Source: Melastoma dodecandrum
Taxonomy: Eukaryota > Streptophyta > Magnoliopsida > Myrtales > Melastomataceae
Length of the DNA stretch: 64,000 nt
NCBI GenBank assembly: GCA_029817715.1
Contig: JARUPY010000539.1
Span: forward strand, 6,361,501-6,425,500
Reading direction: 5' to 3'
Positions 22,901-35,432 of this stretch are shown here, piece by piece. The translations under genes were made by a program, and so were the position numbers. The notes beneath the pieces are model-generated. The model saw only the letters and a list, made by a program, of their open reading frames with translations. It was not told where the DNA came from and ran no database searches. How positions within the stretch are numbered: position 1 is the first letter of the stretch; the number at the start of each line of letters is the position of its first letter.

Positions 22901-25010
22901 CGATACCAATAGACGAAATCTGGAGGATGATAGAACCATCCCAAAGAGTACCCAAGAATATCGGGTTTAGTGTTAGGAAGGAAGACTTGAGCACATATGT
23001 CGCTCTAACTTTCAAGTTTTCTGGATACTATGAATATTCTTTGGATATCTTGATAGACACTGGGTGTAGCATAACTTGTGCAAGACTCAATGCTCTGCCA
23101 GATGAGTGGTGGGAACCACTGCAGAAACCCATCCACATGGTTAACGTCGATGGTATGGCAACAGTGGTTGGTCATAAGGCAAGAAACGTGCCTGTCTTTA
23201 TTGGTGGACAAAAATTCATCATTAAAGAGATTCTTGCACATCCTTTACTAGAGGCCGACATCATTATTGGTAACGCCTTTTTAAAGGGTCAGAAGGAAAA
23301 CTTTCCTTTTGTGCAGAATGAAAACGATGTTTCCATCGGTGGTGTAAAGATAAGTATTCTACAAGAGCCTAGACTGCGGTTAAAATTTGGCTTTTATCCG
23401 GTAAAACGGACAGAATACTGTGGCAATATTCCATGTGAAAAAGCTTTCAGAGTGCGAGCTCAACGTGGTGATATACGGTTGGAAGAGAACGATTAATGGG
23501 AACAAACCCTATTTTCTCCAACGAATACCAGAAGTTCTAACTGGTATGACGACTTGTTTCCAAAACAAGAAGTGTGTATGGCTGTTAAGTTAACATGAAC
23601 AAAATGGGATAAGTTCCTAGTAAAACTAGCCGATAATTTTAGTGAAGATCCACTAAAGTTATGGACTCGAAATGGCCTAAAGGCTAAATTAGAGTTGAAA
23701 GATCCCAGAACCATTATAAGAGCTAGAAACATTACATATACGGCTGAAATGGTTGAGGAATTTGACAAACAAATTCCTGAGTTGCTTGGAAAAGGCTTGA
23801 TTAGGGACAGTTATAGTCCACATTCTAGTCCTGCCTTTATGGTTATTAATCATGCCGAGCAGGTGCGAGGTAAAGCACGATTGGTTATAGATTATCGTCA
23901 GCTTAATAAAGCTACAAAAGACGATGGCTATAAAATTCCCACTGGGGGAGATTTAATTGATAGGGTAAGTCTGAGCCAACCAAAGTTCTTCTCTAAGTTT
24001 GACTTGAAAAGTGGATACTGGCAAGTCAAGATGGAAGAAGAGTCGATTCCTCTAACTGCCTTCAATGCTCCGCAAGGAATGTTTGAATGACTGGTGATGC
24101 CGTTCGGTCTGAAAAATGTTCCAGGCGTATTTAAGCGCAAATGGATAATGCTTTCAAGCAAGTCCGAAAATTTTGTGCGGTCTATATTGACGATGTGTTA
24201 GTCTACAGTCAAACTGACGACGACCACATGAGACACCTTGATAAGGTGACTGATGTCTTCCGACAGGAGGGCATGATTCTATCGGAGAAAAAGATAGAAT
24301 GGTCTAAGGAGTCAGTAAATTTTCTAGGCATGGAGATTGAGCAGGGAAAAATTAAACTGCAAAGTCATATTGCTGAGAAAATAGTTGATTTTCCTGACAG
24401 ACTTGAGGATAGAAAGCAAGTCCAAAGATTTTTGTGGATGTGCTAACTATGCAAGAAAGTTTGTGAAGGATCTTTCCCGAGATCTAAGCAGGATTTCGAA
24501 GAAAACCTCTTCTATAAATCCTTGGATATGGGAAGATGAAGATACCCAATCCATTAGAAGGATTAAAGCAAAGGTAAAAAATTTGCCACAACTCACTTTG
24601 CCTTCTGACAAGGATGAGTTAGTCTTGAAAGTTGATGCTTCAGAAGAATTTTGGGGAGCAGTCCTTAAAATTAAAGGACGAAAACCAGAACCGGTGTGCA
24701 AATACTGGTTGGGAAGCTTCAAGGGGTGCGAGCTACGGTACCCGATACATGAAAAAGAAGTACTGGCCTTAAAATATGGAATAAAGGCTTTTTACATCTT
24801 TTTGGCACCGAAAGAATTTTTAGTGCGCTCTGACTCGACCTATGTAAAAAGGTTTATGAGTCTGAACCTTAAGGAAGCTAGGCAAACTAGACTCTTAAGG
24901 TTGCAATAATGGTTTAGCTATTATAAATACGAGGTCGAATACATTCAGTCCGACCACAACATAATAGCAGACTCTCTCTCTAGAGAACTTGCAAACACCT
25001 CTCTTTCTAA
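19924..25010 (+). pseudogene. pararetroviral ORF1 polyprotein remnant (CP-MP-AP-RT-RNase H)
   Basis: From ATG at 19924 the frame is broken early (stop near 20036). A coat-protein block (20690-21268) holds the Tyr/Trp-rich core and a downstream basic stretch; a CCHC finger with CWFCGSKDHKADSC lies at about 21435-21475. A 30K-family movement-protein block follows (about 21940-22411) with a stop between its halves near 22013. The protease has the DTG triad at about 23055. Reverse transcriptase spans about 23740-24440 with YIDD near 24184; an in-frame TGA lies at 24088-24090 and a frameshift at about 24130. RNase H (about 24610-24990) has a stop at 24907. The blocks are individually recognisable but no continuous polyprotein is encoded. 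Coat before movement protein is the reverse of the usual order. Confidence 0.83.
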
Positions 25011-25021
25011 AAACTCTGCAG

Positions 25022-27269
25022 ATGGATCCTGCTGCAAAGAGAAAGATATGCTGGGGATGCAAGAAGGAAGGACACTCCCGAAAGGTATGTCCTAACAAGG
25101 GAGATAGTGAGCATAGGGATGCTGGTTCCGTTTCAGGAACGAAGACGGCAGTTCTCTGCTGGCAGTGTAAGCAACTAGGATATCGTTCTTACGAATGTCC
25201 CAAGAAGCTGAAAACTGCAGATTCCCAGAAGGGGAAGGCTGAACTTAAGGAGAAAGCAAAAGCTGACTCCAAGAGTGAGGCGAAAAAAGATCTCCAGAAG
25301 GAGATGGCTAATCCCAAAGAAGCTGCGGCTAGATCTGGGGAAAAAGCGAAGGATGTTTCTCAGAAGAGAACGGCTGAACCCAAAGGAAAGGCAAAAGCCA
25401 ATTCTAAGGGGAAAGCGAGAAGTTCCCAGGAAGGGAAGATGGATCTGAAGGAGAAGGGTAACACCAACTCTGAAAGAAACATGAAAGAAAATCTTCAAGA
25501 GGAGGAAAGCTCCAAAGGAAATGTGAAAATGGCAGATCTGAAGGACAAAGCAAAAGCTGAGTCACAGGAGAAAGCCAGAAAGAAGAGGAAAGCTAAGAAG
25601 CTTAGGTCTTCTGGTCCCAAGGAGGATGATCCTGCAAAGAAAGGTCCTAGTAAGGACGGTAAGGTTGAGCAACCTTGGTGGTTTCCATTAACCACGATGC
25701 AGTTCAATTACTGTCGAGATCACATAGCCAAAGAACAAAAGATCTCTATCAACCAGGCGGTAAAGCTTTATAAAAGTCTACTGGAGACGCAAAAGGAGCA
25801 GAAAGATCGGGTTGAGAAAGAATATGTTTCTGAGGCAGAAGAAAAGTTTAAGACTTTAATTGAAGAGCCAATCCAAGAGGTAGACCCTGAACCAAGGGTA
25901 GAACTTGAGGAAGCAATGGAGTGTGAGCAATACTTCGGTTTTGGAAGTGCTTACGCATCGTTGGAAGGTAATCTTGAAAAGAAAGAGAACCTTGAGGAAG
26001 CGATTCCTGTTAAAGACTCGGTCAAGGAGTCTGGTGAGAACACTCACGGTGATAAAAGTCACGATGGCAAAGGCCATGTTGGAGTAATCCAAGAGGATCT
26101 GGGAGGATCCTGATTTTTTGATCAAGACTCATTCGAAGATGAATCCCTAAGTTGGGATGCGTCTGTGGTCTGTGGAGGATTCATGGGTGGCATCAAACAT
26201 GATGACAAGTGCCAAGTTGAGTTTTTCACAAAAAAGACAGTTGAGTATATCAAAGACCTGGAGTATAAGCTATCAATTATGGCTTCAGGTGAGGAGGAGC
26301 TGTCCCGAGTTGAAAAAGAGAGACAGCAGATTTTCTCCACAACCATGTCAATAATATCGGGGGAAGTAAAAAATTATGAAGTCCCAAAGGTAGTAGTAGA
26401 CATGAGTGAATCCTCGCTCGAGGAAAACATTGTACTTCAACCGTATCTACATTGGATATCGGGGAAGTGGCCGTCTCTGAGAATTCATTCAGACATGGTG
26501 GGAGTAGCAGCACCTTACGTATATGCTGGGTTCGTAGACATCCTGAAGATCGACAGATCTGAACCAGAGTGTATGGAACCACTGCCTATGTTGGTAAGGT
26601 ACGTACTTGGATGCCTAGGCTATGGACCAAAGTATGTCACGGCATTGATTACTTGCACGTTAAGGGAGGAAGAAGACCATCCGCAGTATGGGAAGGTAAT
26701 ACTTCAGAATCTGCAAGTATGGGACATCCACCCTTGTGAGAGTAGACGTCTGGTCTCAACGACAGGACCTCGATTAGAGAGGTTTATGGCGAAAATACTA
26801 CAAGGACAAAACAGTCCGAAAAGCCATAAAGGTTGAGTTTCTTAAGGATGTGTTGGAGCATGTGTTAGCCCGTAAGGACGAATACTACGTGCTCTGTGAT
26901 GGTATAATTACCGTCACGATTCTTCGGTCAAATCTAAGCCTCATCGACGAACAAGCAGGAGACCGAGGATGGCAGAGAATGCTCGAACTTCTAGATAGTT
27001 TCTGGAGGCGAGAGAACTCTGAGTTACATCTCCGAACCGACACCTTCGAGGTTTGGAGTAAAATTGCTACTTTCACAGACAAGACCCTAAATCAGCAAAT
27101 TGAATATGATGAGAGAGCCCACAAATTCTTAAGGCGGTCCAAGACTCAACGGGACTCTCAGAAAAAAGAAGAGGTTGGCGAGGCTTCAAGCGCCGACAAC
27201 AATGAAGGAATCTCCCAAGACAGCGCACCAATGCAGGCGGGAGAAGACAACTGTATAAAGTTAGACTAG
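25022..27269 (+). pseudogene. pararetroviral ORF2 region, function unknown
   Basis: The first block (25022-26113) starts with two zinc-knuckle-like motifs: CWGCKKEGHSRKVC is a full CCHC, whereas CWQCKQLGYRSYEC has Tyr where His is expected. Then comes a long Lys/Glu/Ala-rich low-complexity stretch with repeated KEKAKA-type units, then a helical, acidic C-terminal part. A stop at 26111 and a frame change separate a second block (26165-26836). A third (26850-27269) follows after another break. The second and third blocks lack recognisable motifs apart from a conserved-looking WPSLRIHSDMVGVAAPYVYA region. The start overlaps the end of ORF1 in another frame. The position after RNase H fits the unassigned second ORF described for some endogenous caulimovirids. 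Confidence 0.6.
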
Positions 27270-27370
27270 GACATTTCTGTCGGTCATTAGGACACCACTA
27301 ACTTTTGTAACAGTTTAGATTCCTTTTACTTTTGAGCTGGCAAACAGTGCATAGGCACCAGCTCCTTTGT

Positions 27371-27407
27371 GTATATATTCACAAGCCCTCTACCTCATTT
27401 GGAGAGG
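27371..27407 (+). promoter_or_regulatory. 35S-like core promoter of the pararetrovirus
   Basis: GTATATATTC at 27371-27380 is followed 14 bases later by CATTTGGAGAGG (27396-27407). The same string lies just upstream of the RNA start of the cauliflower mosaic virus 35S promoter, at a similar distance from its TATA box. A second TATA-like box, TCTATATAAG, lies at 27692-27701. Activity is not shown. Confidence 0.65.
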
Positions 27408-27952
27408 CAATCTGAATAGAGAATTTTTTCTCTGAAAAACTTGACTAAGAAATCTTTGATTGTCCTCCAGAAGAAAATCTAAAACGAAAAACATCGATAT
27501 CAAAACAGAGTTGAAGTTTTCTCTGATTGTTCTTCGAAAAATACCTTAAGAAACCAAGAAAGTTAGAATTAATCAAAACCGACTAAGTCTAACTAAAGGT
27601 TAGATCTGCGGATCGACACCTTGAAGGATAAGTCATTATGACTAAACCTTGTAAGGCTAAGCTTTCGGGCTGAAGCCATGGATGAGGAGTGTCTATATAA
27701 GTCCCTCATGTTATAGGCATTCGGATGACACAGAAGAGCCTCTCCACTGCCTTCTCTAAGCTCTTGAGAAGAAGACTCTTGAAGCTTTGTTTTCATAGTT
27801 CTCTTAGTGCGAAAGCTTGGTGGACCCTCCGAGCGATTCGATTAAGGTATGATAAACTTTTCGCTGTGTAGTTTATGATAATCTTTTCGATCTAACTAAG
27901 ATTGTAAAGGTGGTGCAATAGCACGTTCTAGGCAAGAGTCTGAGTCATTCTT

Positions 27953-28261
27953 ATGACTGATTGTCCAAACCCGGAATTACTACATCTGGATCATGGGGTT
28001 GGCAAGGATTCTACTACTGGTCTTCTAAACACTGTGGTAGATCGACTGGCAAGTATATCGGCTCAATTAACTCAGCTGATAACGCTTGTGGATAGTTATT
28101 CTAAGAAATTAGAAGAACTGACTCTCACACAGAGTGAATTCGAGGAATTCTTCCTTGAAGGTAAATCCAATCTTGGATTTGCGGCAAATTCTAGATACTC
28201 AAACGAGTACTCAAGGTTGGCTGAACGCCGACGACAGAGACAATTAACGAAACCTTCTTAA
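27953..28261 (+). CDS. short viral leader ORF, coiled-coil with basic tail
   Basis: An open frame of 102 codons lies between the viral promoter and the primer site. It has no stop or frameshift, unlike the rest of the virus. Residues 22-65 show a heptad-like hydrophobic pattern (VVDRLASISAQLTQLITLVD and on) predicted to form a coiled coil. The last 15 residues are Arg/Gln/Lys-rich (ERRRQRQLTK). A coiled coil plus a basic tail is also the plan of caulimovirus virion-associated proteins, but no sequence relation is visible, so the function is unassigned. It ends 23 bases before the primer site. Confidence 0.45.
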   Translation: MTDCPNPELLHLDHGVGKDSTTGLLNTVVDRLASISAQLTQLITLVDSYSKKLEELTLTQSEFEEFFLEGKSNLGFAANSRYSNEYSRLAERRRQRQLTKPS

Positions 28262-28283
28262 GTTCGTTTTTGGGCTACATTGA

Positions 28284-28297
28284 TTGGTATCAGAGCC
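28284..28297 (+). other. pararetroviral tRNA-iMet primer binding site
   Basis: TTGGTATCAGAGCC contains the perfect TGGTATCAGAGC complement of initiator-Met tRNA that primes minus-strand synthesis in caulimovirids. It marks the conventional genome origin, so the insert is linearised just after this point. Confidence 0.85.
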
Positions 28298-28430
28298 GCT
28301 TAAGAAGAATTAAGTTTCTTATTGTCTGAGAAAAGTTAACTTAGGGACTGAAGTAAAAAGGATAAACTTGAAACAAGTCGAAAGTACAGGCTACCTAGAG
28401 ATACAGTTTAAACTTCGGGATAGATAAAAA

Positions 28431-29702
28431 AAACGAGTAAAGTTGAGGACAGATTCGATAATTAAGCCTAAAAAATATAGTAAACACTCTAAATCTCAAA
28501 GAGGAGACTTTATGAAATTCTCCAAGCTAAAAAATTAAATATATTTAATAATTATTTGTTATGAACAGTACGATACTTATTCTAGAAAAACTGATAATTA
28601 TATATTAGACAACCATAATTGGTAGTACGAGAATCCGAATCTCAAAGTTGAGATTTGGAAAGATATTTGAAATAAATAATTTATAATTTTAAAATCCTAC
28701 GTGAATCTGGCCGAATGTCCTGAAGAATATATCCATTTGATATGTTTAGCAAATCGTAGGATTATAAAATTAATTGACCAATAGAAATATTTGGTCAAGT
28801 AAAATATTTATCCTAGAAAAATGATTTGAACATGAAGTCTACGGCACAAATAAATGTTGCTAATATTTCGTGATAGGCTAATTGTAATAAAATATTATAA
28901 AATCATATAGTAATAAATTATACCCAAAATACGAAGTATTAAAGTTGCATATTGATTAATTCCCTAAATTTAAGATGGAATAGAATTGAAACTGAACTTC
29001 TAGAATTGATTATGGGAATTTAATTATTAATGGGTATAATTTAAAATGGTTGTGGATTCAACCGATACTATATGATTTGATAATTAATAAATTCTCCGAC
29101 CAAGAAAAAAAGGGTATTATTATACTAAAAGGTGGAAACAAAAGGTTATGGGAATATTATGTCCCATTAAATACTTTAAAGGTGAGACACTTTTATAATT
29201 CAAAAATCCCCTAAATATTAAGTCAATATTTTAAAAATAAAGACCCTCCATTAATGTTGATTATAATAGTCAGATTTTTCCCATGAGTCGATACAGCTTA
29301 GTTGTGGGCTTCTGGTAGAACATCTGTAATTTATTCTAAATTATTAATGGGTCGACTTAACTCAATTTAGTTGACTTATTTAGCACAGCTAAGGTCAACT
29401 TTTTTAGGGGCAGGTGTTGAGTTTAAGAGTTATTAGACTCACCGTGATAATAACGAAAGTCACACAGATAATTGTGATTGGCGAGTTAAGGCCTACTTGT
29501 TTCGTGTGGTGTGTAGGTCCAGCTCAGCTGTGCATGCTTCATGTTTCGAGATTTCGGTCCCACTAGGAATTATTTACCAACAAATTCCCGATTTCAACAG
29601 TGGGGGCTGTTGTTTTTGAATAAAATAGTGGGAGCTATATTAAAGTCCTTTATTAATTAATATTCCACAAATACTAAAACTCTCTTTTAAATCATTTTGT
29701 AG
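28431..29702 (+). other. AT-rich leader of copia element 1, right of the viral insert
   Basis: No open frame of interest. Runs of A/T dominate. GTGGGGGCTGTTGTTTTTGA and TAGTGGGAGCTATATTAAAG near 29600-29645 are purine-tract-like repeats. The copia gag start follows at 29703. This is probably the remainder of the copia untranslated leader. Confidence 0.5.
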
Positions 29703-32700
29703 ATGGCAAACACAAACACCCTTTCGCTGCGAAGCATTCTCGAGAAAGAGAATATCCTCATCGGTTCCAACTATCTGGATTGGTATAGAAAACTGAAAAT
29801 TGTCCTAAGGCACGAAAGAAAGATTTATGTGCTGGAAGATGAACCACTTAAAGAACCTGCACCTGATGCTTCTGAGGATGATCAGTCTTACTACAGTCAA
29901 TACTTGGAGGATGCGCTGGATGTTCAGTGCATCATGTTGTCTTCTATGTCTCCCGAGTTACAGAGGCAGCATGAGAACATGAGTGCTAGGGAGATTGATC
30001 AGCACTTATGTGAGCTCTTCCAAGAGAGTGCAAGAGTTGAGAGGTATGAGACCTCCCGGGCACTGTTTCGAACAATGCTGGTGGAAGGAAACCCAGTTGG
30101 ACCACATGTACTCAAGATGATAGGGTACATTGAGCGGCTCGAGAGCTTGGGTTCCAAGCTGGACCAGGACTTAGCTGTTGACCTGGTTTTGTCTTCACTC
30201 CCACCATCTTTTTCTCAGTTTGTGTTGAACTTCAACATGAACAGTATGGAGAAGAGTTTGACTGATCTGATGGCAATACTGAAAACTGCTGAGAAGGACA
30301 TGAAGGTGAATCCTTCACTTCGAGCAATGATGGTCAGAAAGACCAACAAGCGTTCTGGCACCGGGAAATTCAATCCCAAGGCTAAAGCAGTTAAGAGCGC
30401 CGGGTCTCCATCTCAAAAGAGGCTTAAGAAAGGGCAGCAGGTACCCCAGTCTGATGAGAAGGAGGCTATATGCTTTCATTGTGGTAAGAAAGGCCATTGG
30501 AAGAAGAATTGTTTCCAACTCATGAAGAAGAATGCCGGTGGAGCGGATGCTTCAAGTTTCTTTATGATTGAATGCTATCTTTCTGTTTCTTCATCATGGG
30601 TCATAGACTCCGGAAGTAGTTCTCACATTTGTGCGAACTTGCAGGGTCTAAGTGACTGCAGACAGCTGTCCAAAGGCGAGATGGACTTACGAGTGGCGAA
30701 TGGAGCTAGAGTTGCTGCATTAGCTGTAGGGACTTATGTAATAAGATTGCCCGATGGATTTGATTTGAATTTGGAAAACTGTTATTTCGTTCCTAGTTTT
30801 TCCAAGAACATCATTTCGGTGTCGTGTTTAGACGCCAAGGGATTTGTATTTGAATTCAAGGACAAGTTGTGTTCCTTTTATTTGGATGGGATGTTATATG
30901 GAAATGGTTCAATAAATAATGGTTTGTACTTTCTAAATTTGGATGAGCCGATTTACTGTGTTGAAGGGAAGAAACAGAAAACGCATGACTAAAACTTAAC
31001 ATATCTCTGGCATTGTAGACTTGGTCATGTAAATGAGAAACGCATCGCAATGTTACTAACTAACGGGTATTTGGACTCTTTTGAGTTAGAGCCCATAGAT
31101 ACATGTGAAGCGTGTTTACAAGGAAAAATGACCAAGAAGCCTTTTACCAAGACAGGTGAAAGGGCCAAAGAACTGCTAGAACTCATACATAGTGATGTGT
31201 GTGGGCCATTGCCGGTTCAGGCCAGAGGAGCGTATACCTACTTCGTGACTTTCACCGACGATTTAAGTAGATATGGATATGTCTACTTAATGAGGCACAA
31301 GTTTGAAACTCTGGAAAAGTTTAAAGAGTTTAAGAACGAGGTAGTGAATCAACGAGGCCAGAAGATAAAAGCCCTTCGGAGTGATCGAGGCGGCGAGTAT
31401 CTTAGCCAAGAGTTCATTGATTACCTAAAAGAATGTGGGATCGTTTCACAACTCACACCTCCTAGAACACCGGAGTGGAATGGTGTTTCAGAAAGGAGGA
31501 ACCGCACGCTCATGGACATGATTAGATCAATGATGAATCATGCCAGTCTTCCGTTGTCATTTTGGGGTTACGCCTTAGAAACAGCAGCATACATGCTTAA
31601 CCGAGTTCCAACCAAGTCAGTAGATAAGACACCTTATGAAGTATGGTTTGGGAAGAAACCAAACTTGTCTTATCTTAAGATATGGGGCTGCGACGCTTAT
31701 GTAAAGAATGAAAATTCTGATAAGCTTGCGGCAAGATCTACTAAGTGTACGTTTGTAGGTTATCCCAAGGAAACAAAGGGATACTACTTTTATCTCCCAA
31801 GCGAGCACAAAGTTATCGTTGCTCGATATGCTACTTTCTTGGAAAGAGAATTCATTTCTAAAGAGAGTAGTGGGAGTAAAGTAAGTCTTGAAGAAATTTC
31901 GGACTCTACAAACAGGTTGGAAACTGAACATTTAGAAAGGGAATCGGTACCTCTAGTACAAGCGATTCCAACTTCTGAAAATGTCCAGGGAACGCAAGAT
32001 CAACGTAAATCGACAAGAGTACACCAAGAGCCTGACATATATGGTTGGCTAGTAACCCAACATGGGGAAGTACTGCTCATCGAGGATGATGAACCATCGA
32101 CATATGAGGAAGCAATCGCTTCAAATGATTCCGAGAATTGGCTAGAAGCCATGAAATCAGAGATGGACTCCATGTATACCAACCAAGTTTGGGAGTTGGT
32201 TGATGCACCAGTTGGGGTAAAACCCATAGGGTACAAGTGGATCTTCAAGAAGAAGATTGACATGGAAGGGAATATAAGTACCTATAAAGCAAGACTTGTG
32301 GCCAAGGGTTTCACTCAATGTCAAGGAATTGACTATGATGAAATATTTTCACCGGTTGCAATGCTTAAGTCTATTAGGATTCTGCTTGCGATAGCAGCTT
32401 ACAAAGATTACGAGATCTGGTAGATGGATGTAAAAACCGCTTTCCTGAATGGAAAGTTACAGGAGGAAGTGTTTATGGTACAACCTCCCGGCTTCATTGC
32501 ATCCAAGAATGCAGATAAAGTATGTAAGCTCAAAAGGTCCATTTATGGGCTAAAGCAAGCATCTCGGAGTTGGAATCTGCGATTTGACAAAGTAGTCAAA
32601 GAATTTGGCTATTTCAAGAATCCAGAGGAACCTTGCATTTACAATAAGGTTAGTGGGAGCAAGATTTCGTTCCTAGTGTTATATGTTGATGATATACTTC

Positions 32701-33650
32701 TGATAGACAATGATATCCCTAGCCTAGAGTCTACCAAGACTTGGCTGGGAGAGTGTTTCTCTATGAAAGATCTTGGGGAAGCGACTTATGTCTTAGGTAT
32801 TAGATTATACCGAGATAGACAAAATAGGTTGCTGGGTTTGAGTCAAAATATGTATATTGACAAAGTGCTGAATAGGTTCAACATGCAAGATTCCAAGAGA
32901 GGATTCTTGCCAATGTCACATGGTGTGCATCTTTCCAAGTCTATGTGTTCGAAGACACATGAGGAGAGTGGAAGAATGGGCCAGATACCTTATACATCAG
33001 CTATAGGGTCCATTATGTATGCCATGATTTGCACTCGACCCGATGTTTCGTATGCTTTGAGCATGACAAGTAGATATCAGTCAGATCCTGGAGAGGGTCG
33101 TTGGACTGCAGTAAAGACTATCCCCAAGTATCTTAGAAGAACAAAGGACATGTTCTTAATTTATGGAGGAGATGAGGAGTTAGTTGTCAAAGGATATACT
33201 GACGCTAGTTTTCAGACAGATCGAGATGATCTGAAATCGCAGCAGGGTTATGTGTTTTGCTTGAATGGTACAGCTGTATGTTGGAGGAGTTCCAAGCAGG
33301 AGACAGTTGCAGATTCTACAACTGAGTCCGTGTACATTGCAGCTTCCGAAGCAGCAAAGGAAGTTGTGTGGATCAAGAACTTCATAGCGGAGCTTGAAGT
33401 GGTTCCGAGCATTATTGACCCAGTGACATTATACTGTGACAACAATGCGGCCATAGCGCAGGCCAAGGAGCCGAGATCTCACCAACGATCCAAGCACGTA
33501 CTGCGGAAATATCACATCCTTCGAGAGATTGTTCAGAGGGGTGACGTGTTGGTTAGCAGAGTTGATGCGAGCGAGAATATTGCAGACCCACTCACAAAGG
33601 CCTTACCTCTGCAGAAACATGAGACCCATGTGAGGAGCCTAGGACTTTGA
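29703..33650 (+). pseudogene. Ty1/copia gag-pol, copia element 1 (two in-frame stops)
   Basis: One frame runs 1,316 codons from ATG 29703 to the stop at 33650, broken only by TAA at 30990-30992 and TAG at 32421-32423. Order: gag (to about residue 230), CCHC knuckle CFHCGKKGHWKKNC (near 30470), protease with WVIDSGSSSHIC (30600), integrase (HVNEKRI near 31030, then the DDE core with IHSDVCGPL at about 31185 and [10 protein letters not shown] at 31370), reverse transcriptase (YVDDILL near 32680) and RNase H with TDASF (33200) and DNNAA (33440). The domain order and single polyprotein are typical of copia. The stops make this copy non-autonomous unless they are suppressed. The purine tract AAGTGGGAGAT abuts the right LTR. 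Confidence 0.93.
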
Positions 33651-33685
33651 GTCCATAGTGCTTGGCAATAGTGCAAGTGGGAGAT

Positions 33686-35427
33686 TGTTAGTGTGTGCAC
33701 GTATGTGCCAAGACACTTTAATGTAGTTGTGGATAAATAATTAATAAAGGTGAGTATTTGTCATTGATTATTTTACTTTTCTGCACGTAAAATTATTAAT
33801 GATAAAGTCCCACGGATTATTGAGTATATTAATCTGAAATAATCCGTGATCGGACAGATGTTTAGAGGGGACATGGACATCTAGATCATCGCTAAGTATA
33901 GCCGAGGTCAAGATAGACCAAGGGATAGTGATCCATGTTATACTTAGGGGTACCCTAAGATTAGGGATACTGGACACGGCCCGATTAAGAGGATACGACA
34001 TATTGAACATCATTGGTCAATCCTTTTTATGGACGAGTGTAACTGATCTTTTGACTTGAGACCTTCATTTATTCTATGTGTGGAATTTGTGCACTTTGAC
34101 GTCGTTAAAAGCAGTCTTTAACCGGATTGTGAGTAATACGATTGTTGGGTGTGTGACAAAGCGTAGAGAGAATAGTGTTGAGTCAATATAGGATTCATCG
34201 CTCTCTTGGATTAGAGAGTTGACATCTAGGCCACTTGATAGAGATATTAGTGACTCTAAAATCCATGGCCATGGGAGGAATGTTTTACATTCAAGAGAGT
34301 CTATTATATCTTGGTAATCAAGTAAAACAATTAATTTGGTGATGATGTAATTTGCGCCGAATTAACTGGGATGTCGGTTAGATGAAGAGATTGAATTACA
34401 CGGCAATCGGTTCATAGGGGTTTATGATTTATAATCATTATCCTAACACGTTGGGTGACTAAAAACTGTTGCTAGACGGTTACCTTAGTTTTGTGTATGG
34501 ATATACACTGCCTTCGTGTATAGGACCTAGAGGGTTGCACGCATCGCACGTCGACACGAACATCGAACATTGTATTATTGATTATTTTTGTGGATACTAA
34601 AATTAATCATTTTATTTTAGAATTAGAATTAATTGGATTGTTAATTTATTCTGAAATATCGGAAGCAAATAAATAGACCAAGATCGAATATGAATTTATT
34701 CAGGTCGTATTATATTAAAGTAAAGGATATGAAATAAATATTAAGTATTTATTTATATATTATATCCAAGATGTTTTACTTAATAATAATTTTTTTTTAA
34801 ATTATATTAATGCATGTAGTTTACGTGGTTGAAACTATTTTGCATTAATTAGTTTAATATTTATGGAATAAAGAAATCAATTTAAAAGTATTTTTTTTAA
34901 TGATTACATTCGTTACGATATTGGCATTAAGGATTAATTAGTATCTTAACGGATGAAGATTTAAGTTTTGATGCGTTAAAATTTTTTTCTTTAAGGCAAG
35001 AAATTGAGGGGATGGGTTTTGGTCAGATAAGACAGAGAGATTGAGAGGGAGAGCGTATCATTTTTTTTTCCCTCATAGGACAAAACCTCTGAAAGAGAAT
35101 CAACCCAAAAATCTTAGTTGTTTTTGCTTCTGAAAAATCTTTCGACGATCCAAGAGGCTAGTACCAACAGGATTGTCGTGGGGTTCGTGATCGTGTGCGC
35201 GTGGATACCGCTAGAGGAGTCACACGTGGGGCTCTTGCTTATTCGCGATCGTATTGTTTTTACTGGAATATCGAAGTATGTTTTCCGGGTAAGGATTTTA
35301 TTATATTTACGTATAATATAATATACGTACCAAGATTCTTGTTATTTATCTAAATTTTGTATCAAGATCTGATTATTTGGGCATAAAATTATTATTTTAT
35401 TGCTTCCGCTGTGCCTGAAATCTAACA
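33686..35427 (+). repeat. right LTR of copia element 1
   Basis: A 1,742-base LTR starting TGTTAGTGTGTGCACG and ending ATCTAACA, followed by target duplication AGTGG (35428-35432). Divergence from the left LTR is roughly 2 percent by eye. Confidence 0.93.
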
Positions 35428-35432
35428 AGTGG

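Larger units (their letters stand above)
19900..28430 (+). mobile_element. endogenous pararetrovirus (Caulimoviridae-type), nearly full length
   Basis: About 8.5 kb inserted in the copia leader, between its primer site (19669) and gag (29703). It carries in order coat protein with CCHC finger, 30K-type movement protein, aspartic protease, reverse transcriptase and RNase H, a second long ORF region, a 35S-like core promoter (27371-27407), a short leader ORF and a perfect tRNA-iMet primer site (28284). The two-large-ORF plan recalls endogenous florendoviruses, but the genus is not proven. Several frameshifts and stops show it is decayed. Ends are approximate: the left junction lies between about 19750 and 19923, the right between 28300 and 28500. 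No target duplication is expected, since these viruses lack an integrase. Confidence 0.85.
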
